In this document: piece after piece, positions 43,390 to 50,154 of the stretch
Layout: every line of letters starts with the position of its first letter
Numbering within the stretch: position 1 is the first letter of the stretch
Assembly: GCA_049802235.1 (NCBI GenBank)
Contig: JBARMB010000117.1
Span: 1-50,154, forward strand
Direction: 5' to 3'
From: VBDM01 sp049802235
Lineage (GTDB): Bacteria; Pseudomonadota; Gammaproteobacteria; Burkholderiales; SG8-39
Length of the DNA stretch: 50,154 nt
Translations under genes and position numbers: made by a program
Notes under the pieces: generated by a model
Databases searched by the model: none
What the model was told of the DNA's origin: nothing
What the model saw: the letters and a program-made list of their open reading frames with translations, nothing else

Positions 43390-43422
43390 ACCCAAATTGC
43401 CCATTTCCGGCCCATCCAGATC

Positions 43423-43851
43423 ATGGCCAGCACGCCCCACCGCCGTTTTGCCGCCCATATGGACTCCATGGCTGAAATTCGGGCGTTTATCGACGGTGTG
43501 TGCGCCACAGCCGGGATCAAGCACGAAGAGTGCCTGAAGTTGCAGTTGATCGTCGAGGAACTTTTCACGAATACGATCACCCATGGCTACGGCGGGAACA
43601 GCGACTCGCCGGTCTGGATCGCGCTGGAGCCCTGCGCAGCCGGGCTGGCCCTGAGCTACCAGGATGAAGCGCCGCCGCATGACCCCCTGTCCTCGTATCG
43701 CCCGATGAAAACCACCATTCTGGTCGCCGAGCAACCGGTCGGCGGGCTCGGTATGCAACTCATCCGGAAGCTGGCCACCGACCTCAGCTATCACCGCGAT
43801 CAGGACCGAAACTGCATTCGCCTGACCTTCACTGCCGGGGCCCGCGGCTGA
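43423..43851 (+). CDS. RsbW-like anti-sigma factor / serine kinase (HATPase)
   Basis: 142 residues forming a GHKL ATPase domain: the N box ELFTNTITHGYGG, a degenerate G1 box (LSYQDEAPPHDP) and the G2 box GGLGMQLIRKLATDL. It matches small RsbW/SpoIIAB-like kinases, which phosphorylate a STAS antagonist and bind a sigma factor or other target. ATG 43423 follows the TATAAT at 43384. The stop is directly followed by a 54-bp copy of part of the EEP gene. The target is unknown; no sigma gene is in the window. Confidence 0.87.
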   Translation: MASTPHRRFAAHMDSMAEIRAFIDGVCATAGIKHEECLKLQLIVEELFTNTITHGYGGNSDSPVWIALEPCAAGLALSYQDEAPPHDPLSSYRPMKTTILVAEQPVGGLGMQLIRKLATDLSYHRDQDRNCIRLTFTAGARG

Positions 43852-43904
43852 TAACCCGGGCCTGCGGGGAAGCTCGGGCGAGGATCAGTTCGAGACGCTC
43901 GCCG
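43851..43904 (+). pseudogene. 54-bp fragment of the downstream EEP gene
   Basis: The segment matches 46141-46194, inside the endonuclease/exonuclease/phosphatase gene, at 48 of 54 positions without gaps and in the same orientation. It would read LRGSSGEDQFETLAD against LPGSLGEDQFETFAG. It starts on the last base of the RsbW-like stop codon. Confidence 0.8.
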
Positions 43905-43956
43905 ATTGGATGGGACGAGCGCCGCCTGGTGCTGAAGCGCAGCGGCTTGTATTTTG

Positions 43957-44073
43957 CCGCGGCGGCGTGAATCCGTACTGCCGGTGCGATACCGGGGCAA
44001 GGACGTGCTCTTCCACCTGTTTGCCATAGAGGAGCACGCGCTTCCGGTGGCGGATCGGGCAGAAGTAGCGTGA
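43957..44073 (-). pseudogene. IS91-family transposase remnant
   Basis: On the minus strand the segment reads RYFCPIRHRKRVLLYGKQVE and then EHVLAPVSHRQYGFTPP. This fits the zinc-binding N-terminal region of IS91/IS801-type transposases (pattern FCPSCHQKR, then a PHRQYVFT-like end). One zinc Cys is lost (CPIRH instead of CPSCH), and the reading frame leaves the family on both sides. Only about 40 residues remain of a protein of several hundred. Confidence 0.7.
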
Positions 44074-44177
44074 AAATCTCCGTGCTCCAGCCGCTGAGGA
44101 TGGTGAAGGAAGTTTGGCGCGACCGCGAAAACGTTCCGAGAATCCCGGGTGTGAAGCATCGACCGGCAAACTGTACC

Positions 44178-45857
44178 GTGCGAGTGAGTCTCGCTGCAAT
44201 TCGCAGGGGCGCGACTCCCCGGTTGGCCTGTTGGCTGCTGGGTTGTTATGCCGCCCTCGCCTGGGCACTTCACCCTGCAATGGCGCAGGAGTCGGGCCAG
44301 GAAAACGCCGTTCCTTCCTTCGCGCAACTCCAGGCCGCCGGGGCCGTGGTCGGCGAAATCCGCATCAACGTCCAGAACATTTTCGACCTGGACGATCCGA
44401 AGGAAAACAACCTTTTATTCCGTCTCGCGAACAGGCTGCACATCGGCACGCGCCCGGGGGTCATCGAGCGTTCGCTCCTGTTCAAGAGCGGCGAGCCCGT
44501 CTCCGTGCGCGTTATCGAAGAGACGGAGCGCGTGCTGCGCTCCAACGGTTATCTGTACGACGTCAGCATCCGGCCGATTGCGTACCACGACGGGGCCGTC
44601 GATATAGAAATCAAGACGCGCGACACCTGGACGCTGAAACCCGGCGTCAGTTTCAGCCGTGCAGGGGGCGCCAACTCGAGCAGTGCCGGGCTGCAGGAAA
44701 ATAACCTGCTGGGTACCGGCATCTCCATTGGCTTATCGCACAGCTCCAATGTCGATCGCAAGGGCACCGAATTCCAGATTGCGGACAATCATGCCTTCGG
44801 CGGCTGGACCTCGATTAACTACGCGGTGGCCAAGCTTGACGACGGCCAGAGCCAGTCGTTCTCCCTGACTCGGCCTTTCTATTCACTGGACACGCGATGG
44901 GCCGCCGGGGTGTCCGCGTCGCAGAACGATCGCATCGACTCCCTCTACAACGGCGGCACGATCGTCGGCCAGTATCGCCATCGGGCGGACGCGGCCGAGG
45001 CCTTCGGCGGCTGGTCCGCCGGCCTCATCGAAGGTTGGACGAATCGCTATTCCGCCGGTCTCACCTACCAGGCCGACGCCTACAACCTCGACCCGACGCT
45101 GCCTGCTCCCGCGCAACTGCCGCCCGATCAGACACTGGTCGCGCCGTTTTTTCGCTACGAGGTCGTAGAGGACAGCTTCAAGAAGCTCAAGAACCGCGAC
45201 CAGATCGAACGTCCCGAATACTTCTTGCTGGGTTTTCAATCCCGCCTCCAGTTGAGCCGCGCATTGACCGGCCTTGGCTCCAGTCGGGATTTGTGGCTCT
45301 ACTCCGGCACCATGAGTGACGGCGTTGATGTGCTGTCCGGCCACGAATTGTTGACATCGGCCTACCTCTCCGGGCAGTACGGAAACGGCGGCGGAGAGCG
45401 CCAGTTTTTCGGCGGCTCCGCCCGGTATTATGTCCCCCAGAGCGCGCGCGCCCTGTTCTTCATCTCCCTGGCGGGCGATATCGCCAGGAATCCCGGCCCC
45501 GCTGACCAATTGCTGCTGGGGGGCGACAACGGTTTGCGCGGCTACCCCTTGCGTTACCAGAGTGGCGACCAGCGGGCCCTTCTTACCGTCGAAGAGCGCG
45601 TTTATTCCGATTGGTTCCCGTTCCGGCTGTTCCGCGTAGGCGGCGCAGTGTTCTACGATGTCGGCCGCGCCTGGGGCGGCCCGAGCCAGAACACCGTGAA
45701 TGCAGGCTGGCTCGGCGATGTCGGATTCGGCCTTCGTATTTTGAGCGCCCGCTCTGCCTTCGGCACCGTGCTGCACGCCGATTTCGCGTTCCCGCTCCAT
45801 CACGATCCCGACATCAAATCCGTCCAGTTCCTGGTGAAGACGAAGACCAGCTTCTGA
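44178..45857 (+). CDS. Omp85/BamA-like outer membrane protein
   Basis: The N-terminus carries a signal peptide (LACWLLGCYAALAWAL, cleavage near AMA/QES). One POTRA-like domain follows (EIRINVQNIFDLDDPKENNL to IEIKTRDTWTLKPG). The rest is a beta-barrel rich in alternating residues, ending LHADFAFPLHHDPDIKSVQF and a terminal Phe, as in Omp85 proteins. It is shorter than BamA or TamA. Starts are unclear; GTG 44178 or 44184 gives a good signal peptide, whereas in-frame starts near 44070-44100 lie in the mobile-element scar. Confidence 0.8.
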   Translation: MRVSLAAIRRGATPRLACWLLGCYAALAWALHPAMAQESGQENAVPSFAQLQAAGAVVGEIRINVQNIFDLDDPKENNLLFRLANRLHIGTRPGVIERSLLFKSGEPVSVRVIEETERVLRSNGYLYDVSIRPIAYHDGAVDIEIKTRDTWTLKPGVSFSRAGGANSSSAGLQENNLLGTGISIGLSHSSNVDRKGTEFQIADNHAFGGWTSINYAVAKLDDGQSQSFSLTRPFYSLDTRWAAGVSASQNDRIDSLYNGGTIVGQYRHRADAAEAFGGWSAGLIEGWTNRYSAGLTYQADAYNLDPTLPAPAQLPPDQTLVAPFFRYEVVEDSFKKLKNRDQIERPEYFLLGFQSRLQLSRALTGLGSSRDLWLYSGTMSDGVDVLSGHELLTSAYLSGQYGNGGGERQFFGGSARYYVPQSARALFFISLAGDIARNPGPADQLLLGGDNGLRGYPLRYQSGDQRALLTVEERVYSDWFPFRLFRVGGAVFYDVGRAWGGPSQNTVNAGWLGDVGFGLRILSARSAFGTVLHADFAFPLHHDPDIKSVQFLVKTKTSF

Positions 45858-46010
45858 GTCGCGCCGGACCGGCGAAGCACACCATGGCAAGCGCTGCGAC
45901 GGCGACGAGGAGGACTTTGCGCACTTGGCCCTCCCCCTATTTGGCTACAATGCCAGGTTCCGCATGCGGATTGTACGCTTGGGCCCGGTATCTTTGCAAC
46001 GGACTCTGAA

Positions 46011-46868
46011 TTGAAGCTGATTACGTGGAACGTCCAGTGGTGCCGCGGCTGCGACGGCAGGGTCAATCCCGCACGCATCGTCGCCGCAGCCCGCGACATG
46101 GCCGACTTCGACGTGCTCTGCCTGCAGGAGGTGGCGCGCAATTACCCCGGCCTGCCGGGAAGCTTGGGCGAGGATCAGTTCGAGACCTTCGCCGGCCTGC
46201 TCCCGGACTACGCTGTCATCGAGGGCGCGGGCACGGACGTGATCGCGCCCGACGGCAACCGGCGCAAGTTCGGCAACGCGCTGATCACCCGCCTGCCGAT
46301 CGTGCAGGCATTCCGCCATCTGTTGCCGTGGCCCGCGGATCCCGCGATCCCGGGCATGCAGCGCGCAGCGATCGAAGCGGTATTGCAGATGCCCTTCGGC
46401 GCGCCACTGCGTGTGACTACGACTCATCTGGAGTACTACTCGACGAAGCAGCGCGCGGCGCAGGTGGAGCGCCTGCGCGAGCTGCAGGCGGAGGCGGCAG
46501 GGCACGCTGGCGATCTGCAGCGGCCGGAGGAGGAGAGCGGACCGTTTGCGGTCAGGCCGCGGCCGGCCTCGGGAATCCTCACCGCCGATTTCAATTTCCG
46601 GCCCGAAGATCCGCTCCACGCACGGCTGCAGATGCCGATCGCGCCGGACGTGCCGGCGTACCGCGATGCGTGGCAGTTGCGTCATCCCGGCAAGCCACAC
46701 GCGCCGACGCTCGGCGTGCACGACAAGCAGCAGTGGCCGGAGCCGGCGTACTGCTGCGATTTTATTTTTGTCACCGAGGACCTCGCCGGCCGCCTTGAAG
46801 AAGTGGTGGTCAATGAAGCCACCGACGCCTCGGACCATCAACCGGTATTGCTGGTGCTGCGCGACTGA
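46011..46868 (+). CDS. Endonuclease/exonuclease/phosphatase-family protein
   Basis: 285 residues with the EEP pattern: LITWNVQW at the start, the metal Glu of LCLQEVARN, the His of TTTHLEYYS, the Asp/Asn of TADFNFRPED and the final SDHQPVLLVL. The family cuts phosphodiesters in DNA, lipids or nucleotides, and the substrate cannot be told here. The start is TTG 46011, giving the conserved first strand. A 54-bp copy of its interior lies upstream at 43851. Confidence 0.87.
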   Translation: MKLITWNVQWCRGCDGRVNPARIVAAARDMADFDVLCLQEVARNYPGLPGSLGEDQFETFAGLLPDYAVIEGAGTDVIAPDGNRRKFGNALITRLPIVQAFRHLLPWPADPAIPGMQRAAIEAVLQMPFGAPLRVTTTHLEYYSTKQRAAQVERLRELQAEAAGHAGDLQRPEEESGPFAVRPRPASGILTADFNFRPEDPLHARLQMPIAPDVPAYRDAWQLRHPGKPHAPTLGVHDKQQWPEPAYCCDFIFVTEDLAGRLEEVVVNEATDASDHQPVLLVLRD

Positions 46869-46893
46869 ACGCGTCGCCGCGGGTACTGCACGA

Positions 46894-47688
46894 TCAGATC
46901 TTCAGGAACTCGACCAGCGCATCGAGCACCTCGTCGGGCTTCTCCGCCATGAGGTTGTGGCCGCTGCCGGCGATCGTCACCACTTTCGCTCCCGGGATCG
47001 CCTTGATCAGACCTTGCGCGCCGCGCGGGGGGGTCATCGCGTCGCGGTTCCCGAGGAGGAACAGCACCGTGCATTTGACCTGCGCCGCGCGTTCCAGGCC
47101 CGCTGCGTAGTTGTCGCACGCGGCGAAGTCGGCGTACAGGACGCCGGGCTTCTGGCGCTGCATCAGGCGCAGGTTCTCGCCCATCACCCAGAACCCCGGG
47201 CCGGGATTGCCCGGATAGTGGGCGCAGGCCGAGTGCGACCAGATGTTGATCATGTTTTGCGCCGCGGGCTCGTCGCTCTTCGTCGCCTCGAGCAACTCAG
47301 GCGCGACGCGCATCGGGAAAGCGGCGCCGAGCAGCGCGACGCGGCTGACGCGTCGCGGAAATCGCGCCGCGCATTCGAGCGCGACGAGCGAGCCCATGCT
47401 GTGGCCGATGAGCGCCGCCGACTTCACGCCGGCGGCGTCGAGCACGGCGACGGTCCAGTCGGCCATGTCCTCGATGCGCGCCAGCGGCGGGCCGCCGCTC
47501 CTGCCGTGACCCGGCAGATCGGGCGCAAGGACGCCGTAGCCGTGGTGGGCGAGATAGCGGCTCTGCAGTATCCAGACGCTGTGGTCCTGCGCGCCGCCGT
47601 GGATGAACACCACGGTCGGCAGCTTCGGAGAGAACGTCCTGCCTCCGGTGTAGGCGCAGGCTGCTTTTCTTCCGACATCCAGTTCCAT
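46894..47688 (-). CDS. Alpha/beta hydrolase
   Basis: 264 residues with the alpha/beta-hydrolase fold: VVFIHGGAQDHSVWILQSRY (oxyanion loop), the nucleophile elbow GHSMGS (Ser97), the acid in LLGNRDAMTPP and the catalytic His in IAGSGHNLMAEKP. The substrate is unknown; the sequence resembles general esterases or C-C hydrolases. It converges with the EEP gene and has metY upstream on the same strand; the gap to metY holds a palindromic repeat. Confidence 0.87.
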   Translation of the reverse strand: MELDVGRKAACAYTGGRTFSPKLPTVVFIHGGAQDHSVWILQSRYLAHHGYGVLAPDLPGHGRSGGPPLARIEDMADWTVAVLDAAGVKSAALIGHSMGSLVALECAARFPRRVSRVALLGAAFPMRVAPELLEATKSDEPAAQNMINIWSHSACAHYPGNPGPGFWVMGENLRLMQRQKPGVLYADFAACDNYAAGLERAAQVKCTVLFLLGNRDAMTPPRGAQGLIKAIPGAKVVTIAGSGHNLMAEKPDEVLDALVEFLKI

Positions 47689-47700
47689 GCGAACCCTTTT

Positions 47701-47793
47701 ACCGCCAGGACGCCAAAGTCCGCCGAGCCCGCCAGGAAATCCTTGAGTCGTTCACAGGTGAAATCATCCTGGCGCTCCTGGCGTCTTGGCGGT
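47701..47793. repeat. Intergenic palindromic repeat, GCCAAGACGCC family
   Basis: The ends ACCGCCAGGACGCCA (47701-47715) and TGGCGTCTTGGCGGT (47779-47793) are inverted copies with one mismatch. The element is 93 bases long and fills the gap between the hydrolase and metY. Its unit resembles the arms of the repeat at 3905-3955. Confidence 0.75.
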
Positions 47794-47801
47794 TCATGCG
47801 T

Positions 47802-49097
47802 TCAGCCTTTCTGCGCGGCACGCAGGCCACGACCGAGATCTTCGATCAGGTCGTCCGGGTCTTCGAGGCCGACGGAAAGGCGGAGGGTGCCGGGGCCGAT
47901 GCCGGCATCGGCGAGCGCGGCGTCGGTCATGCGGAAATGCGTGGTGCTCGCCGGATGGATCACCAGCGATTTTGCGTCGCCGACGTTGGCGAGATGGGAA
48001 AAGATTTTCAGCGACTCGATGAAGCGCCGGCCGGCGGCGCGGTCGCCCTTGAGGTTGAAGCTGAACACCGCGCCGCAGCCGCGTGGCAGCAGTTTCTTCG
48101 CCAGAGCATGATCAGGATGGTCCGGCAGTTCGGGATACAGCACCTCGCCGACCGCTGGATGCTTCACGAGGAACTCGACAACCTTGCGCGTGTTCTCGAC
48201 GTGGCGCTGCATGCGCAAGGGCAGAGTCTCGACGCCCTGCAGGATCTGGAACGCGGTCGCCGGGCTCATGCAGGCGCCGAAATCGCGCAGGCCCTCGCGC
48301 CGCGCGCGCAGCGAAAACGGCGCCACAGTGGATTCCTCGGCGAAGTTCATGCCGTGGAAGCCGTCGTAGGGTTCGGTGAGCTCGGGGAATTTGCCCGAGG
48401 CTGTCCAGTCGAAGGTGCCGCCGTCCACCAGCACGCCGCCGATGGCGACGCCGTGGCCGCCGAGGAATTTGGTCGCCGAGTGGAAAAGCAGGTCTGCGCC
48501 GTGGTCGAAAGGCTTGAGCAGATACGGCGTGGTGAAGGTGGAGTCCACCATCAGCGGGATCTTGTGCTCGTGTGCGATTGCGGCGACCGCCGGAATGTCG
48601 AGCACGTCCAGTCCCGGATTGCCGAGCGTCTCGGCGAACAGCGCCCTGGTGTTCGGGCGGATCGCTTTCCGCCAGGCGTCGAGGTCGCGCGGCTTGACGA
48701 ATGTGGTTTCGATGCCGAAGCGCGGCAGCGTGTAGTGCAGCAGGTTGTGCGAGCCGCCGTAGAGCGCACCCGAGGAGACGATGTGCGAGCCGGCGCCGGC
48801 GATGGTGGCAAGCCCGAGGTGCAGCGCCGCCTGACCGCTCGCGGTCGCGATCGCGGCGACGCCGCCTTCGAGCGCCGCCATGCGTTCTTCCAGCACCGCG
48901 TTGGTCGGATTGGAGATGCGCGAGTAGACGTGGCCGGCACGCTCCATGTTGAACAGCGCCGCAGCGTGGTCGGAGTCGCGGAAAACGAACGAGGTGGTGA
49001 AGTAGATCGGCGTCGCGCGCGCGCCGGTGAGCGGATCGGGCTGCTGGCCCGCATGCAGGCTGAGGGTGTCGAACTGGAGAGGTCGGGGTGCGGCCAT
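47802..49097 (-). CDS. metY: O-acetylhomoserine sulfhydrylase
   Basis: PLP enzyme that makes homocysteine from O-acetylhomoserine and sulfide for methionine synthesis. The N-terminal FDTLSLHAGQQPDPLTGARA and TPIYFTTSFVFRD are typical. YSRISNPTNAVLEERMAALEGG lies in the cofactor region, and SATKFLGGHG carries the PLP Lys (K210). Its 431 residues match the MetY/Met17 branch rather than MetB/MetC. The start is ATG 49097. Confidence 0.93.
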   Translation of the reverse strand: MAAPRPLQFDTLSLHAGQQPDPLTGARATPIYFTTSFVFRDSDHAAALFNMERAGHVYSRISNPTNAVLEERMAALEGGVAAIATASGQAALHLGLATIAGAGSHIVSSGALYGGSHNLLHYTLPRFGIETTFVKPRDLDAWRKAIRPNTRALFAETLGNPGLDVLDIPAVAAIAHEHKIPLMVDSTFTTPYLLKPFDHGADLLFHSATKFLGGHGVAIGGVLVDGGTFDWTASGKFPELTEPYDGFHGMNFAEESTVAPFSLRARREGLRDFGACMSPATAFQILQGVETLPLRMQRHVENTRKVVEFLVKHPAVGEVLYPELPDHPDHALAKKLLPRGCGAVFSFNLKGDRAAGRRFIESLKIFSHLANVGDAKSLVIHPASTTHFRMTDAALADAGIGPGTLRLSVGLEDPDDLIEDLGRGLRAAQKG

Positions 49098-49138
49098 GGT
49101 TTTCTCCTCGGAGTGCGATCGATTCTACCCGCTTTACT

Positions 49139-49348
49139 CGTCATTCCGGACGTGCGGAGCACGAGCCGGAATCCAGCGTCGTTTGCTATGGAAAGCCGCT
49201 GCATTCCCGCCAGCCCTCATCCCGTGCCCTTCTCCCGCCCGGGTGGGGCGGAGGGGCCCCGCCCCCTCCTTAGGGGAGAAGGGGATCCATTGCCTCCCCT
49301 CTCCACTCCAGTGGAGAGGGATCGGGGGAGAGGATTGCGGGAATGACG
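49139..49348. repeat. Composite repeat element with CGTCATTCC ends
   Basis: The left end CGTCATTCCGG (49139) and right end GGGAATGACG (to 49348) are inverted, with a GGAATCCAGCGTC block near the left end, as at 28731. The inside holds CCCTTCTCCC with GGGGAGAAGGG (49227-49284) and an 11-bp hairpin CCCTCTCCACT/AGTGGAGAGGG (49297-49320). It fills most of the 345-base gap 49098-49442; no gene is seen there. Confidence 0.65.
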
Positions 49349-49368
49349 TCGATACTGCCGAGAGCACG

Positions 49369-49396
49369 AAAAAAAACCGCGCCTCGAAGGCGCGGT
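49369..49396 (-). terminator. Intrinsic terminator after the Do-family protease gene
   Basis: On the minus strand the 8-bp stem ACCGCGCC/GGCGCGGT with a 5-base loop is followed by eight T. It lies 47 bases downstream of the protease stop. Confidence 0.9.
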
Positions 49397-49442
49397 CCTT
49401 AAAGCGAAGCCCGAGCGTTGAGCGGCGTCTGCGGTGCCCGCT

Positions 49443-50154
49443 TCAACCCAGCTTGACGGGAACGTAGATCTTGTTGCCTTCGCGCTGGATCAGCAGCGCG
49501 ATGCTGCCGTGCGATTTGTCGACGAGGCGGCGCAACTGCTCGACGTTCTTGACCGGCTCGTCGTTGAGGGCGAGGATCACGTCGCCGGGCTGGATGCCGG
49601 CGCGCGCCGCGGCGCCGTCGACGTTCTCGACCAGCAGTCCGCCCCGCGCATCGATCTGCCGGCGCTCTTCGCCGGTGAGCGGCCGCACCGAGAGGCCGAG
49701 CTTGCCCGGCGTGGCGTTCGGTCCTTTGCCGCCGTCGGCTACTTTCTCGGCCGGCATTTCGCCCAGTGAGGTGCGCAACTCCTTGGTCTCGCCATGACGC
49801 CACACTTTGATGCTGACCGTGGTTCCCGGGCGGGTCTCGCCGATGAGGCGCGGCAGGTCTGCGGAAGAGTCGATCGTCCTGCCGTCCACGCCGAGGATGA
49901 CGTCGCCAGACTTCAGGCCGGCCTTCTCCGCGGGACTGCCGGATTCGACCGCGCTGACCAGCGCGCCCTGAGGTTTCTTCAGGCCGAAGGAATCGGCCAG
50001 ATCCTGGCTCATCGACTGGATGGTGACGCCGAGGCGGCCGCGGCTTACCTTGCCGTACTTCTGCAGGTCGTTCTTGACCTTCATGGCGACGTCGATGGGG
50101 ATCGCGAACGACAGCCCCATGTAGCCCCCGGTGCGGCTGTAGATCTGGGAGTTG
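49443..50154 (-). CDS. Do-family periplasmic serine protease, C-terminal part (cut by window edge)
   Basis: The reverse strand is open to the window edge, reading NSQIYSRTGGYMGLSFAIPI, the last part of the trypsin-like domain. Two PDZ domains follow: the first with RGRLGVTIQSMSQDLADSFG and GALVSAVESGSPAEKAGLKS, the second with GLSVRPLTGEERRQ and GLLVENVDGAAARAGIQPG. This is the DegP/DegQ/MucD layout, for quality control of periplasmic proteins. The catalytic His, Asp and Ser lie outside the window. The branch (DegP or MucD-like) cannot be settled from this half. Confidence 0.92.
   Translation of the reverse strand, partial: NSQIYSRTGGYMGLSFAIPIDVAMKVKNDLQKYGKVSRGRLGVTIQSMSQDLADSFGLKKPQGALVSAVESGSPAEKAGLKSGDVILGVDGRTIDSSADLPRLIGETRPGTTVSIKVWRHGETKELRTSLGEMPAEKVADGGKGPNATPGKLGLSVRPLTGEERRQIDARGGLLVENVDGAAARAGIQPGDVILALNDEPVKNVEQLRRLVDKSHGSIALLIQREGNKIYVPVKLG

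Noticed and set aside
43342..43422. ATG 43342 as the start of the RsbW-like gene
   Set aside because: A TATAAT box at 43384 lies downstream of it, and the extra residues are not part of the ATPase domain.

Overview
The window comes from a GC-rich betaproteobacterium. The gene order yhbY | rlmE-ftsH-folP-glmM-tpiA-secG-tRNA-Leu(GAG)-nuoA to nuoN is the classic betaproteobacterial chromosomal order, nuoC and nuoD are separate genes, and the protein sequences (NuoK, NuoF, FtsH) read as betaproteobacterial. I cannot name the genus from sequence alone.

Region 1 (1-22314) is core chromosome. An RNA-binding protein (yhbY) is divergent from rlmE, which is followed by ftsH, a clear terminator, then folP, glmM, tpiA, secG, a tRNA-Leu and all 14 subunits of complex I. 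Only the small gaps inside the nuo run are unusual. Two related hairpin elements lie exactly 11 nt before the start codons of nuoF and nuoN, and two long imperfect palindromes flank nuoK. An ADP-ribose pyrophosphatase closes the run.

Region 2 (22315-34415) is accessory. It starts with a two-gene module of unknown function: a multi-pass membrane protein and a lipoprotein with a VWA-like metal site. The module lies between the real Nudix gene and a decayed copy of that gene's 3' end, so it looks inserted or produced by duplication. Next come a LysR regulator divergent from an azoreductase and a DoxX protein, a PAP2 phosphatase with an altered motif, a more AT-rich glycosyltransferase-like gene, small stress-type proteins, a VIT1-like membrane protein, a DUF3175 protein coupled to a truncated dehydrogenase, a SleB-type cell-wall hydrolase, a hemolysin-III protein and a cardiolipin synthase.

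Region 3 (34416-43851) holds a B12-dependent class II ribonucleotide reductase with an FNR-like site upstream, a PQQ-type sugar dehydrogenase, and a signalling cluster. The cluster has a STAS antagonist, an MBL-fold hydrolase and a CHASE2-SpoIIE phosphatase on the plus strand, FecR and OmpA-like envelope proteins on the minus strand, and an RsbW-like kinase. Together these parts could form a partner-switching system with an envelope input.

Region 4 (43852-50154) begins with a scar: a 54-bp copy of part of the downstream endonuclease/phosphatase gene next to an IS91-like transposase remnant. It then holds an Omp85-like outer membrane protein, the intact endonuclease/phosphatase-family gene, an alpha/beta hydrolase, O-acetylhomoserine sulfhydrylase and the C-terminal half of a Do-family protease. 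Several families of short palindromic intergenic repeats are scattered through the window. I saw no rRNA, CRISPR array, intact insertion sequence or prophage.
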